Part shown: positions 19,909 through 28,723 of the stretch, piece after piece
Layout of the letters: each line of letters begins with the position of its first letter
Numbering within the stretch: position 1 is the stretch's first letter
Origin: Flammeovirgaceae bacterium SG7u.111
GTDB lineage: Bacteria; Bacteroidota; Bacteroidia; Cytophagales; Flammeovirgaceae
Reading direction: 5' to 3'
Length of the DNA: 64,000 bases
Assembly: GCA_034044135.1 (NCBI GenBank)
Contig: CP139021.1
Coordinates: forward strand, 2,495,635-2,559,634
Program-made: the position numbers and the translations under genes
The notes under the pieces: model-generated
Seen by the model: only the letters and a program-made list of their open reading frames with translations
Database searches by the model: none
Told to the model about the DNA's origin: nothing

Positions 19909-21009
19909 TTACTCAAACACCAAGTGCTTCCTAAAGACTTGCCCATCAATTTGCACATTGAGCATATAATGCCCCGATTGCAACTCCCTTTCAGGGGCGA
20001 TGTCTAAAACATCTTTGTCGAGAACCAAGGTTCTGGTGAAAACCTCCATGCCCAATGTGTTCATCACGGAAACTTGAACCTCCTTGCCAAAGGCATTGGG
20101 GTAGTAGAGCGAAAAGTGTCCGTTGGGTGCTGGATTTGGAAATACAGAAAGCGCTTCCAAACTGGCTTTGGTAGAAACCGCAACCACTTTCGAGTATTCA
20201 AAAGAACCGTCTAGGTCTACCATTTTGAGGCGGTAATAAATTAAATCTCTTCCGGGAAACAAATCGGTGTAAGTATAATCGGCAAGTAATCCTTCGCCTC
20301 CTTTAGGATCAACCTCGGCCACAAAATCAAAATTGATCCCATCAAAAGACTTCTCGATCTCATAATGCGAAAAATCCCACTCCGAAGCCGTGCTCCACCT
20401 TATGTTGGTGAAGCTGTTGTTTGCTGAAGCGGTGAAGGAGGTTAGGGTTACAGGGAGAGGACCTATCCCCCCTAGCGCTGTTATTTTTCGAGGTCCGGGT
20501 ATATCCGCTTTTGGAGGACTACCTAAATTAGAGAAGTATGCAATATCTGAAAACTCACCTATTCTAATACCTTGAGATTCATTTATGTTTTGGTTAGATT
20601 CAAAATCTATAATCCCACCAGTTTGGATCGTAAATATCGAAGAAAATGGTAGTATAAGTTGGGCTTGAGCACCCTGAAACTCTAAAGATCCAAATATATT
20701 AATATTTAGTCCATCAAGTGGGAGTGGCAATGAGGCTGAGCCAATATTAGTTGGGTCAGTCAAGTGGTAATTGTAATAACCATCGATTACTATTACGTCA
20801 CCAGTTTTTATAGTTATAAAATCACCAAAAGTAGGAATAGTAGGGTTAGCATTGCAATTTGCAGTGCATGTCCAAGTAGAAGCTAAATCCCATACTCCAC
20901 CACCTACACCATTTGATTCTAACACCCTTTGCCCCCTCACTTCCCCAGTAAATAGTGATAAGACACAAAACAGTAAAGCTATCTGAAAGTAGAAGTAGAT
21001 CTTTTTCAT
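19909..21009 (-). CDS. T9SS-secreted protein, paralog A of a three-gene array (366 aa)
   Basis: The signal peptide MKKIYFYFQIALLFCVLSLF is nearly the same as in the next two genes. Residues about 30-180 form a variable G8/beta-helix-like half (VWDLASTW, then GDFITIKTGDVIVIDG and short strands). From about residue 185 (LPVTLTSFTA) the protein has the constant half shared with paralogs B and C: a fibronectin-like module with FSHYEIEKSFDG, then the T9SS type A sorting domain (FPNPAPNGHFSLYYPN ... GHYMLNVQIDGQ). It probably sits on the cell surface or is released. Function is unknown; the variable half presumably determines binding. Confidence 0.88.
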   Translation of the reverse strand: MKKIYFYFQIALLFCVLSLFTGEVRGQRVLESNGVGGGVWDLASTWTCTANCNANPTIPTFGDFITIKTGDVIVIDGYYNYHLTDPTNIGSASLPLPLDGLNINIFGSLEFQGAQAQLILPFSSIFTIQTGGIIDFESNQNINESQGIRIGEFSDIAYFSNLGSPPKADIPGPRKITALGGIGPLPVTLTSFTASANNSFTNIRWSTASEWDFSHYEIEKSFDGINFDFVAEVDPKGGEGLLADYTYTDLFPGRDLIYYRLKMVDLDGSFEYSKVVAVSTKASLEALSVFPNPAPNGHFSLYYPNAFGKEVQVSVMNTLGMEVFTRTLVLDKDVLDIAPERELQSGHYMLNVQIDGQVFRKHLVFE

Positions 21010-21411
21010 CCAGTTAAATTTTAAATCTTCGAAATTAGTTTAGCTAGTTAGGTTCAATCTATATGAAGATAATTAAGGATTGATTAATTGTTGGTAGGCA
21101 GCTTGTTCAAGTTTTAAGTAGCCTTGAACATCTGTTAGTAGGTATAAAGCGGTTAAAATAACAAATATCACGCTTTTGTAGGTTTTTGACCGATTAGTGA
21201 TTTTTTTGCAGGCTCACAATTAATGGACTAAGGTAGTATAAACTGCATAAAGAGGCAAGGGGGCAATAGTTAATCTGTACTAATTTAACAGTTTGGGATT
21301 GTAAGTTGTTACGATTCCTTAGAATCATGTAATATTTTATGGGTTTTGTGCAAAAACAAAAAAGGGAATGAGCGTACGCTCATTCCCTTTTTTATGAAAA
21401 ATTATTTGGGC
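21010..21411. other. Spacer between paralogs A and B, part of a duplicated unit
   Basis: There is no gene here. From about 21,170 onward it resembles the next spacer (about 22,665-22,895), including an identical 25-base stretch at 21316-21340 and 22802-22826. It therefore belongs to the duplicated unit consisting of a gene plus its 3' flank. It also contains the terminator of paralog B. Confidence 0.7.
21361..21390 (-). terminator. Palindromic terminator of paralog B
   Basis: A perfect 24-base palindrome (21364-21387, core GAGCGTACGCTC) is flanked by A and T runs and lies 21 bases past the stop of the 360-residue gene. On the minus strand it ends in a T-rich run. Confidence 0.8.
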
Positions 21412-22494
21412 TTAATGAAATATCATATGCTTCCTAAAGACCTGTCCATCAATTTGCACATTCAACATATAATGCCCTGATTGCAACTCCTTTTCAGGGG
21501 CAATATCAAGCACATCTCTGTCTAGCACCAAGGTTTTGGTGAAAACTTGCATACCAACCGCATTCATCACAGAAACTTCTATTTCCTTTCCAAAGGCGTT
21601 GGGGTAGTAGAGCGAAAAGTTACCGTTGGGAGCAGGGTTGGGGAAGACAGATAGCTCCTCAAGGCTAGCTTTAGAAGAAACCGAAACTACTTTCGAATAT
21701 TCAAAAGAACCATCTAGATCAATCATTTTGAGGCGGTAATACACCAAATCCCTGCCGGGGAACAAATCCGTGTAAGAATAATCGGTAAGCAAGTCTTCGC
21801 CTCCTTTCGGATCGACTTCGGCAACAAAATCAAAATCCAACCCATCAAAAGATTTCTCGATTTCATAATGCGAAAAATCCCACTCCGAAGCGGTAGTCCA
21901 TTTGATGTTTGTGAAACTGCTGTTTGCAGAGGCGGTGAAGGAGGTTAGGGTGACGGGGAGAGAGATAAAAGAAGGTCTGGTAGCGTCAGCAGGCCAGATG
22001 TATTCTTCGTCGGCAGAGGCTATGCTTCCTGTTACTTGTCCACAGACAAGACATGCAGCCCCTGACCAATACCTATTGCCAGAAACACTTATAAAAAGAA
22101 AATTCCCTGCGCCCACACCTGAAGTTTCGTCTAATAAACTGGCATCTTCTTCCAAAAATACCGCAGACTCTGGCCCTGTGAGCGTTAGGCTGCCGTAAGT
22201 AGGTATTTGGCCAAAGCAACCGAAACCATCACACGAGGCTTCCATGATTAATGTTCCTTGGATGACCAATGTAGTATTGAACATAACATGATCAGTTCCC
22301 CTTACAGTCACTGTTACTCCTTCAGGTATTTGTATGATGTCGTTGTCACCAGGGATTCTTGTACTGGGATTCCAACTATTTTGGTCGTCCCAATCCCCAC
22401 CTGTTGCTATAATTGTCTGACCAAATGTTGTATTAAGTGATAGAAAGCCTAAAATGAACAGGGCGATCTTAAAGTAGAAGTAGATCTTTTTCAT
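21412..22494 (-). CDS. T9SS-secreted protein, paralog B of the array (360 aa)
   Basis: It opens with MKKIYFYFKIALF, and the signal peptide probably ends at TTFGQ. The variable half (about 26-178) has the same outline as paralog A (GDWDDQNSW, then GDNDIIQIPEGVTVTV) but a different sequence, with four Cys residues (CDGFGC, CLVC) not seen in the others. The constant half from about residue 179 (LPVTLTSFTA) is almost the same as in A, including the fibronectin-like module and the T9SS sorting domain (FPNPAPNGNFSLYYPN). Upstream bases after the ATG complement also match those of A and C. Function is unknown. Confidence 0.88.
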   Translation of the reverse strand: MKKIYFYFKIALFILGFLSLNTTFGQTIIATGGDWDDQNSWNPSTRIPGDNDIIQIPEGVTVTVRGTDHVMFNTTLVIQGTLIMEASCDGFGCFGQIPTYGSLTLTGPESAVFLEEDASLLDETSGVGAGNFLFISVSGNRYWSGAACLVCGQVTGSIASADEEYIWPADATRPSFISLPVTLTSFTASANSSFTNIKWTTASEWDFSHYEIEKSFDGLDFDFVAEVDPKGGEDLLTDYSYTDLFPGRDLVYYRLKMIDLDGSFEYSKVVSVSSKASLEELSVFPNPAPNGNFSLYYPNAFGKEIEVSVMNAVGMQVFTKTLVLDRDVLDIAPEKELQSGHYMLNVQIDGQVFRKHMIFH

Positions 22495-22895
22495 ACAGTT
22501 AAAGTTAAATTCTCCGAAAAGTGAATAAGCTAGTTGGGTGATTGATTAATTAATTAATGCAGATAATCTAAGGATGGATAGTTATTGCTAAGTGGGCTGT
22601 TCAGCGATTGGACAGATCCGAACAGGGATTAATGTGAGTTGCTAGATGTTTGTTTAACACAAAACACATCTTTGTAAGTTTTTGATCAATTAGCAAGCTC
22701 TTAATTAATAAGCGAAGGTAGTGTAAACAATATAAAGAGACAAGGGCGCATATGTTAATCTGGGGTAAGTTAACACATCAAGGGATGTGAATTGTTACAA
22801 ATCCTTAGAATCATGTAATATTTTATAGGTTTTGTGCAAAAATAAAAAGGAAATAAGCCTATGTTCATTCCCTTTTTATGAAAAATTATTTAGGC
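22495..22895. other. Spacer between paralogs B and C, duplicated copy
   Basis: No gene is present. The right-hand side of the A-B spacer is repeated here with scattered substitutions. The hairpin at about 22850-22877 is a degraded version of the palindromic terminator after paralog B (AAAAAGG ... CCTTTTT arms with mismatches), so it may terminate paralog C less efficiently. Confidence 0.65.
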
Positions 22896-23921
22896 TTAAT
22901 GAAATATCATACGCTTCCTAAAGACTTGTCCGTCAATTTGTACATTAAGTGTATAATGACCTGACTGTAACTCTCTGTTGGGCATGATTTCCAGTACGTC
23001 TCTATCGAGAACTAGATTTTTAGTGAATACTTCCTTGCCTACAATGTTCATGACCGATACTCGTACTTCTTTGCCAAAAGCGTTAGGGTAGTAGAGAGAG
23101 AACCTGCCAGCGGGTGCAGGATTGGGGAATATTGAAAGTTCTTCTAGGCTAGCTTGGGTTGACACAACTACCACCTTCGAATATTCAAAAGACCCGTCCA
23201 AGTCCACCATCTTGAGGCGATAATACACCAAGTTTTGTCCAGGAAACAAATCAGTATAAGTATAATCAGTAACCAGGTCTTCACCGCCTTGCGGATCAAC
23301 CTCAACGAGAAAATCAAACTCCAGCCCATCAAAAGACTTTTCGACCTCATAATGTGAAAAATCCCATTCTGAAACAGTACTCCATTCAATAAAAGCAAAG
23401 CTGTTTTTTAAAGAGGCACTAAAGGAAGTAAGGGTTACAGGTAGGGAAATTATACCAGTACTTATGGTGATTTCTTTTTTGCCTTCTATGTTTCCATCTG
23501 AACCGACTCGATTGAATGAGGATGGTGAGCCAATAATAATTCGTTGGGATTCTGTATAGTCAGTTGCAGGGAAAGGACTGTTGTTGGTAAAGCTAATGCT
23601 AGCTCCATCTTCTATATAAATATAAGAGCTGCTTGGGAGTTTTAGTATAGCAATGTTTTGGAAGTTTAATTCGCCATTTATGTAAATGTTTATCGCGGTT
23701 AAATGTGCATCAAATAATTGAGTAACATTGAATATTACAATATGGTCTTCTTTTATGATGACATCATCTCCAGGTTCTGGCACATCATCGCAAGTCCAAG
23801 TTCCCGGCGTATTCCAATTGCCAGATCCTTTGGATTCGCATGTATCTGCGTTAGCTTCCTTTGCCGATAAAATGACACTAAAAAACAAGACCAATTGGAA
23901 ATAGAGGTAAATTTTTTTCAT
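22896..23921 (-). CDS. T9SS-secreted protein, paralog C of the array (341 aa)
   Basis: The start is placed at the ATG of MKKIYLYFQLVLFF, because the bases just upstream align with those before paralogs A and B. The longer frame would need a TTG. The signal peptide probably ends near ANA. The variable half (about 26-158) again has the pattern GNWNTPGTWTCDD and GDDVIIKEDHIVIF. The constant half from about residue 160 (LPVTLTSFSA) is the most diverged of the three but clearly the same, ending in the T9SS domain (FPNPAPAGRFSLYYPN ... GHYTLNVQIDGQVF). Function is unknown. Confidence 0.87.
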   Translation of the reverse strand: MKKIYLYFQLVLFFSVILSAKEANADTCESKGSGNWNTPGTWTCDDVPEPGDDVIIKEDHIVIFNVTQLFDAHLTAINIYINGELNFQNIAILKLPSSSYIYIEDGASISFTNNSPFPATDYTESQRIIIGSPSSFNRVGSDGNIEGKKEITISTGIISLPVTLTSFSASLKNSFAFIEWSTVSEWDFSHYEVEKSFDGLEFDFLVEVDPQGGEDLVTDYTYTDLFPGQNLVYYRLKMVDLDGSFEYSKVVVVSTQASLEELSIFPNPAPAGRFSLYYPNAFGKEVRVSVMNIVGKEVFTKNLVLDRDVLEIMPNRELQSGHYTLNVQIDGQVFRKRMIFH

Positions 23922-24339
23922 GCAGTTAATGTTCAATCTTCTTAAAATTATATTAGCTGGTAGTGTTGGTTAGCTGTGATAGCCCTAGCGGAATTCAAAA
24001 GTATTGTAAAGAACCAAAGGGTAAAATATCGGTAAATCAATACTTGGAGAGTTATGTAAGTTATTGGCTAGGTGGTGGCTTTTTGTAGTCTGGCTTATTG
24101 TATAAAGATAAATTATATCCTGATTGATTAGAAGTAAAGCAAATTTAGTTCTGAAATATTAACAGATATGGGATATTATTTTATGGATAAGTTTTGTTAT
24201 GTTGTTTGTTTTATGTGCTTTCTGTTTCAAAAAGAACGAATATAGCTAATGATTTTTCAAGAGTGAGTAATTTATGATGTCTTTTTAGCGAATATGCTTA
24301 CTTAGAAGTACATTATATTTTTTAAAATTGTCTATCTCT
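23922..24339. other. Non-coding region left of the insertion sequence
   Basis: No gene or structured element was recognised in these roughly 400 AT-rich bases. They should hold the promoter of paralog C on the minus strand. The right end is the 8-bp target site of the insertion sequence. Confidence 0.5.
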
Positions 24340-24347
24340 TTTCCAAG
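24340..24347 (+). repeat. Left 8-bp target site duplication of the ISL3 element
   Basis: TTTCCAAG directly precedes the left inverted repeat and is repeated exactly right after the right inverted repeat (25482-25489). Eight-base duplications are typical of the ISL3 family. The perfect match suggests a recent insertion. Confidence 0.9.
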
Positions 24348-24370
24348 GGCTCTTTATGAATTTACTTGAA
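24348..24370 (+). repeat. Left terminal inverted repeat of the ISL3 element
   Basis: The 23-base end begins GGCTCTTTATG and pairs with the right end with one mismatch. Confidence 0.92.
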
Positions 24371-24374
24371 CGCT

Positions 24375-24382
24375 TATCTTTG
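24375..24382 (+). promoter_or_regulatory. Possible -7 promoter element of the transposase gene
   Basis: TATCTTTG fits the Bacteroidetes TAnnTTTG -7 consensus and lies 13 bases before the preferred ATG. No convincing -33 TTG was found at the right distance, so this is a weak call. Confidence 0.3.
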
Positions 24383-24395
24383 TATTCAAAAAACG

Positions 24396-25475
24396 ATGAA
24401 TTTTCTATCTCAATTTAGTGACTTACTTCCTGTTCTACCACCTTTTGAGTTAGTTCTAGCAGAACGTGACGAGCCTAGCAACACCGTACATCTATATTTA
24501 GAGGTTCCACCTGAAGCTACCCCAAAAAAATGCTCTATTCATAGCTATTACGACCGTACCTGGGAACACTTAAAGCTTTTTCAATATCGCTGTTTTATCC
24601 ATTGTAAGCTTCCTATATACAAAGATAGGGATACCGGTAAACTATCTAAGGCAGAGGTTTCCTTTTCTAGAGATTATTCGCGGTTCACACTTATGTTTGG
24701 GCAAGAAGTCATGCGTTTGATGCATATCCACCATTGTTTTACGGCAGTAGCCAGGACACTTGGCATTCGAGTCCAACGGGTTGAGCATATTTATCATCAT
24801 TATACCCAACATCTTGAAGATGACTACTATAGTCAGCATACAGCCTCTAGGATTGCTTATGATGAAACCTCTACCCGTAAGGGACATGAATACATCACCA
24901 GCTTTTTTGATCTAGATACTTGGCAACTACCCGGTAGTTACGAAGGTAGATCTTCTGAATGTGTTGCCCGATTTAAGCAAGATCATCCCTATCCAGAAGC
25001 AGTAGAAGAAATTTCCATTGATATGTCCCCTGCCTTCATCAAGGGGGCCAAACAGTGTTTTCCACAGGCTAAGGTTACTTTTGACAAATGGCATGTGATC
25101 AAACTTCTCTACAAACATCTAGATCGACTTGGGGAAAAGGCTTATTGCTTTCAAGCTCAAATTGAACTATCAATGGAAAGGATAGGTACTTTTTATCGGC
25201 AAGATCAATTTCAAGAGCTAAAAGCCCAACTGTGCTTCATTATGGACCTCGCCCAGGAAACCATGGAAACCAATCCGATCACTAAATCGATTAAAAGCCA
25301 TTTTGATGGAATTGTTCAATACGCTCAATCTAAGATTAATAACGGTATCTTAGAGGGGCTCAATTCTAAAATTCAAATCATTAAACGGGTTGCTAGAGGG
25401 TTTCGGTCTAAAGACAACTTCATCAAGATGATTTACTTTGTATTTGCAAAATACCAGTTTCAAGTAAATTCATAA
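24396..25475 (+). CDS. ISL3-family transposase
   Basis: The 359-residue protein starts at the ATG of MNFLSQFSDLLP; a longer frame would begin at a TTG inside the inverted repeat. The DDE catalytic triad is visible as Asp156 (IAYDETSTRKGHEY), Asp209 (ISIDMSPAFIKGA) and Glu320 (GILEGLNSKIQ), followed by the C-terminal RVARGFRSKDNF region typical of the family. It is shorter than most ISL3 transposases, and the N-terminal CxxC zinc-finger pattern is degenerate (only a few Cys and His in TPKKCSIHSYYD and RCFIHC). All catalytic residues are kept and the frame is open, so it is probably active. Confidence 0.93.
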   Translation: MNFLSQFSDLLPVLPPFELVLAERDEPSNTVHLYLEVPPEATPKKCSIHSYYDRTWEHLKLFQYRCFIHCKLPIYKDRDTGKLSKAEVSFSRDYSRFTLMFGQEVMRLMHIHHCFTAVARTLGIRVQRVEHIYHHYTQHLEDDYYSQHTASRIAYDETSTRKGHEYITSFFDLDTWQLPGSYEGRSSECVARFKQDHPYPEAVEEISIDMSPAFIKGAKQCFPQAKVTFDKWHVIKLLYKHLDRLGEKAYCFQAQIELSMERIGTFYRQDQFQELKAQLCFIMDLAQETMETNPITKSIKSHFDGIVQYAQSKINNGILEGLNSKIQIIKRVARGFRSKDNFIKMIYFVFAKYQFQVNS

Positions 25476-25481
25476 AGAACC
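25459..25481 (-). repeat. Right terminal inverted repeat of the ISL3 element
   Basis: This is the complement of the left end with one mismatch. It contains the transposase stop codon (TCATAA). Confidence 0.92.
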
Positions 25482-25489
25482 TTTCCAAG
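25482..25489 (+). repeat. Right 8-bp target site duplication of the ISL3 element
   Basis: TTTCCAAG is identical to the left copy at 24340-24347. Confidence 0.9.
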
Positions 25490-25719
25490 TCAAACCAGTT
25501 CCTAAGCAAAAGGTAGATTTCCACTTTTGGCAACCAGATTTCCTTTTCTTATGAGAAGGTTTTAAAACTATCAGCTTGTTTTGTAATAAACTGCAGGTAA
25601 GTAGTTTTTCATGTTTTTATAAAAACCTTTCAAAACTTGAAACCTTTGACCTTATTTTTACATATATAACATAGCTGTAACTACTTATTGAAGATAAAAT
25701 TAACAAAACCTCTCTCTGA

Positions 25720-26826
25720 ATGAGAAACATTACCACTTACAAAGGTTGTTTGGCCTTATTGTGTATGCTATCTGCTAGTACCCTGTTGTTTTCCCAACAG
25801 CAGATCAAGCCCTACAAAACTCACACCATCAGCACTGCCGATACCGAATTTGAAGGCAGTACGTTGCTAATTGACTTTCAGCTCAGCGAGTCACTTTCAA
25901 ATATTTCTGGTTCTGCCGCTTCGTTTGACCCTACGTACATCATTGAGAAGGTTACCGTCACCGATGACGAAGGCAAGGAACTTTCGGCCACCGAATTTGA
26001 TAACCGTCCCTCGGTATTGGATGCGGGGGGAAGCTACCAGCTTGTTTGGGACTTGGAACGACAAGGGGTGCTGGAGCTCTACGGTGTTCAAAAAGTGGAG
26101 ATTGAAATTGGCTACTCTGAACAGACCAAGCGAGAAATTTCCAACCATAACGATGAGGTCTATAGAAAAAACAGGAGGCAAGGGACGTTTTCCTCTTTGT
26201 TTGGTTTCAATAGGGATTATTCCCAGTTCTCTATTTTCGGTGGTTGGCAAACAGGGTATCTTATTCCTGATATAAGTGCGGATGAAGGATACTCAATGAG
26301 CGTGACCGATACTGATGCGAGCAATGCGTGGTATTTTGGCGGGCGTTTGTATTTTACCAACTATTTCAGTGTGCAAGCTTCAGCGCATTTTACCAAAGCC
26401 AGTTTCCAATACGATTACCACTCTTCAGGCCCTTCGGCTGTTGTTACCCAGCAACTCAAGTACGAAACTGTCCAAATTCCGCTTGTAGCCAATATCCACG
26501 TAGGTCCCAAATTTACACTGTTTGGAGGCCTGTATTTTAGTAAAATTAAGAAGGGCTCAATTGAAGAAGAAGGAAAAACTGCCTTAGATTTGTTTGATGA
26601 GAATTTGAATGTGGACGGAGAGTCTCCCTTGGTAAGTTCGGACAAAGGCTATCTGGGCGGAGTAGAATATAAAATGAGTAATATCGCCATAGGGGCGAAG
26701 TACGAAAGAGGGTTGCAAAACCTTTTCAATGAAAATTATAACTCACTAGAAATTCCTACCAAAGAAGATGGACGGCAGCTGTATCACGGCATGGCTTCAG
26801 TTTATATCACTTGGTTTCTCTTTTAA
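25720..26826 (+). CDS. Predicted outer-membrane beta-barrel protein upstream of a caspase
   Basis: The 368-residue protein has a signal peptide (LALLCMLSASTLLFSQ). Residues about 30-135 look like an Ig- or fibronectin-like domain (FQLSESLSNISG ... YQLVWDLERQG). Residues about 165-368 alternate polar and aromatic positions in strands (GGWQTGYLIPD, FGGRLYFTNYFSVQASAHF, TLFGGLYFSKI, GVEYKMSNIAIGAKYERGL) and end with Tyr and Phe residues, as in small outer-membrane barrels. No named family was recognised with certainty. The stop lies 46 bases before the caspase-like gene on the same strand, so the two are likely co-transcribed. Confidence 0.7.
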   Translation: MRNITTYKGCLALLCMLSASTLLFSQQQIKPYKTHTISTADTEFEGSTLLIDFQLSESLSNISGSAASFDPTYIIEKVTVTDDEGKELSATEFDNRPSVLDAGGSYQLVWDLERQGVLELYGVQKVEIEIGYSEQTKREISNHNDEVYRKNRRQGTFSSLFGFNRDYSQFSIFGGWQTGYLIPDISADEGYSMSVTDTDASNAWYFGGRLYFTNYFSVQASAHFTKASFQYDYHSSGPSAVVTQQLKYETVQIPLVANIHVGPKFTLFGGLYFSKIKKGSIEEEGKTALDLFDENLNVDGESPLVSSDKGYLGGVEYKMSNIAIGAKYERGLQNLFNENYNSLEIPTKEDGRQLYHGMASVYITWFLF

Positions 26827-26872
26827 TAGGTTAATCTTACTCATTGGCATACCACTAATTTACTACAAGAAG

Positions 26873-28243
26873 ATGAAAAATCTCATTGCATTGCTGTTCT
26901 TGCTGTTATTATCATCGAGTCTTTCTGCTCAATATGTAAACTTGAAAGTGTTGCTCAAAAAAGAGAGTGACAAACGGTTTGTGAAATGGGCAGAGAAAGG
27001 TGAGTTTGAATCGTCTGAACAGTACAAGGCAAGGATGGCTGGTCAAAAAGAGTATTACAACACCATTTTCCAACAAGTTTCTTTGGAGTATGAGCAGAAG
27101 TATTTGGGGAAAATAGACTTTGAAAATTATGTGCTGGGGAAATACGACGCAGACAACGAGGTATTTCCCATCAAGTTCGAAATGCTTGATACAATTTATT
27201 TGAAAGTGCCGCGCGATTATGCTCCAGAATTTAAGTCCCGGAAAGATTTTAGAGTAGAAAATGTGGATTTGGTGATGGAAGACAATAGTTGGTCGCTTTC
27301 TGAAATTACGATAAGGGACCGGTTCTATGACCAAGTTTACCAAAATAGTGGTAACCCGAAATACAAAATGTACCAATACGAACCGCCAGTAGTCCCTACG
27401 GTTTCTATCAGTTCTTTTTCGTCCAATACAGCCGATGTAGATATAGACGAAAATATCCCCGAAACAGATGTTAAGAGAGAAGATGCCTTGGCGGTGGTTT
27501 TGGGCGTGGAATATTACCAACACAACGATATCCCAAATGTGCAGTATGCGGTAAACGATGCGTTGGCTATCAAAAAATACCTCATCAAAACAATGGGCTT
27601 CAAAGAAGAGCAGATCATCTTCAAGGCGAACCCAACCATGACGGACATGAACTATCTTTTTGGTGGAGAAAGCTCGCCCGAAGGGAAATTGTATAATACG
27701 GTAAATCCTCAAAAAACGGATGTGTTTGTGTATTTTAGCGGACATGGAATTCCCAATACAGAAGATGGAAAAGCCTTTTTTGCCCTGTCCGACGCAAATC
27801 CTTATTATGTGAAAAGTACCTGCTATCCGCTTGAGCTTTTCTACCGAAACTTGAGCCAAGTCCCTTGTAACAATCTAACAATTGTACTGGATGCCTGCTT
27901 TAGTGGTGGCTCACATTCGGGGCTGATTATTCCCAAAGCGTCTCCTGTATTCATCATGAACGAAGCGAGGCTAAGGGCTGCGGAAAATGTCCAGATAATG
28001 ACTTCTTCTTCGGGCACGCAGATTTCCTCTTGGTATCCGGAAAAAAATCATTCTATGTTCACATACTTTTTCCTCAAGGGAATTATGAGCGATGCAAACT
28101 CCAATGATGACGACCTGCTTACTTTTGGGGAACTAGCTGGCTATGTAAACGAACAAGTTACCCGAATGGCAAGGAAAGAATACGGTCGTATCCAACAGCC
28201 GAGTATCGATGGGGAAATGGAAAAAGTGTTTGTGAGGTATTGA
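26873..28243 (+). CDS. Exported caspase-family (C14) peptidase
   Basis: The 456-residue start was chosen at MKNLIALLFLLLLSSSLSAQ, which gives a clean signal peptide; a longer frame overlaps the previous gene. Residues 20-195 are a helical and strand region without a recognised family. Residues 203-456 form a caspase-like p20/p10 fold: LAVVLGVEYY opens the sheet, His291 sits in YFSGHG and Cys342 in LDACFSGGSHSG, the standard catalytic dyad of clan CD. The loop QIMTSSSGTQISSW follows. It probably acts in the periplasm or at the outer membrane. The substrate and activator are unknown; metacaspases cleave after Lys or Arg, but specificity here is not shown. The upstream barrel gene is a likely partner. 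Confidence 0.88.
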   Translation: MKNLIALLFLLLLSSSLSAQYVNLKVLLKKESDKRFVKWAEKGEFESSEQYKARMAGQKEYYNTIFQQVSLEYEQKYLGKIDFENYVLGKYDADNEVFPIKFEMLDTIYLKVPRDYAPEFKSRKDFRVENVDLVMEDNSWSLSEITIRDRFYDQVYQNSGNPKYKMYQYEPPVVPTVSISSFSSNTADVDIDENIPETDVKREDALAVVLGVEYYQHNDIPNVQYAVNDALAIKKYLIKTMGFKEEQIIFKANPTMTDMNYLFGGESSPEGKLYNTVNPQKTDVFVYFSGHGIPNTEDGKAFFALSDANPYYVKSTCYPLELFYRNLSQVPCNNLTIVLDACFSGGSHSGLIIPKASPVFIMNEARLRAAENVQIMTSSSGTQISSWYPEKNHSMFTYFFLKGIMSDANSNDDDLLTFGELAGYVNEQVTRMARKEYGRIQQPSIDGEMEKVFVRY

Positions 28244-28723
28244 TTTGATGATTCTTTAGGTGATTTCATGCCACGTTAAAAACAAGTGTAATTTCCTTGC
28301 TGCTCTTGGTTTTCCAGAGCGAAAGCATTTGCCAACCAAAGGAAAGCTTGATGGAAATTTTACAAAGCTTTTGAAGGAGTAATTTCGTGACTTTTTAATA
28401 ATCCACCTGAAAGGCAGGATTAGCCACTTTCATAAAAAGCTGTAACGTTTTCATCCCATTTTTAGGAATACTAACTCTGGTAGGAGATTCGCCTATTCCC
28501 TAGGGCTGTGGCGCACAGCTCTTTTTGTTCGAAAAAAGTGGATTGTGCGATACAAACCACGGGTTTTTATTGTACTGTTACATTTGTCCACGTACTAAAT
28601 CACCTGTGTTTTTTGCAATTACTTGGCATGAATAACCTCAATAAAAATCCCTACTCAGTTTCTAACTTATCTTGATAGAATAACTGTGTAGGGATTGGAA
28701 GGTGAAAATTAAAGAAAAGGGGA
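28244..28723. other. Non-coding region between caspase gene and efflux operon
   Basis: No gene is supported in these 480 bases. The only clear structure is the hairpin at 28502-28526. The genes on both sides converge here. Confidence 0.55.
28502..28526 (+). terminator. Probable terminator downstream of the caspase gene
   Basis: A 9-bp stem (AGGGCTGTG/CACAGCTCT, one G-T pair) with a GCG loop is followed by five T. It lies about 260 bases after the caspase stop, which is far for an intrinsic terminator of that gene. Confidence 0.55.

Larger units (their letters stand above)
24348..25481 (+). mobile_element. Complete ISL3-family insertion sequence (1134 bp)
   Basis: Terminal inverted repeats of 23 bp (24348-24370 and 25459-25481) match at 22 of 23 positions and begin GGCTCTTT / GGTTCTTT, which is the typical ISL3 end. 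A perfect 8-bp target duplication flanks the element. It carries one transposase gene, whose stop codon lies inside the right inverted repeat. The insertion lies between genes and does not break any recognisable reading frame. Confidence 0.93.

Noticed and set aside
23922-25719. Possibility that the ISL3 element broke a gene
   Set aside because: Joining the two flanks without the element and one target copy gives no open frame resembling a gene.
26912-27859. A long open frame on the minus strand (about 315 codons) opposite the caspase gene
   Set aside because: It overlaps the well-supported caspase gene fully, has no signal or domain, and is rich in Ile, Phe, His and Arg as expected from a reversed coding strand.
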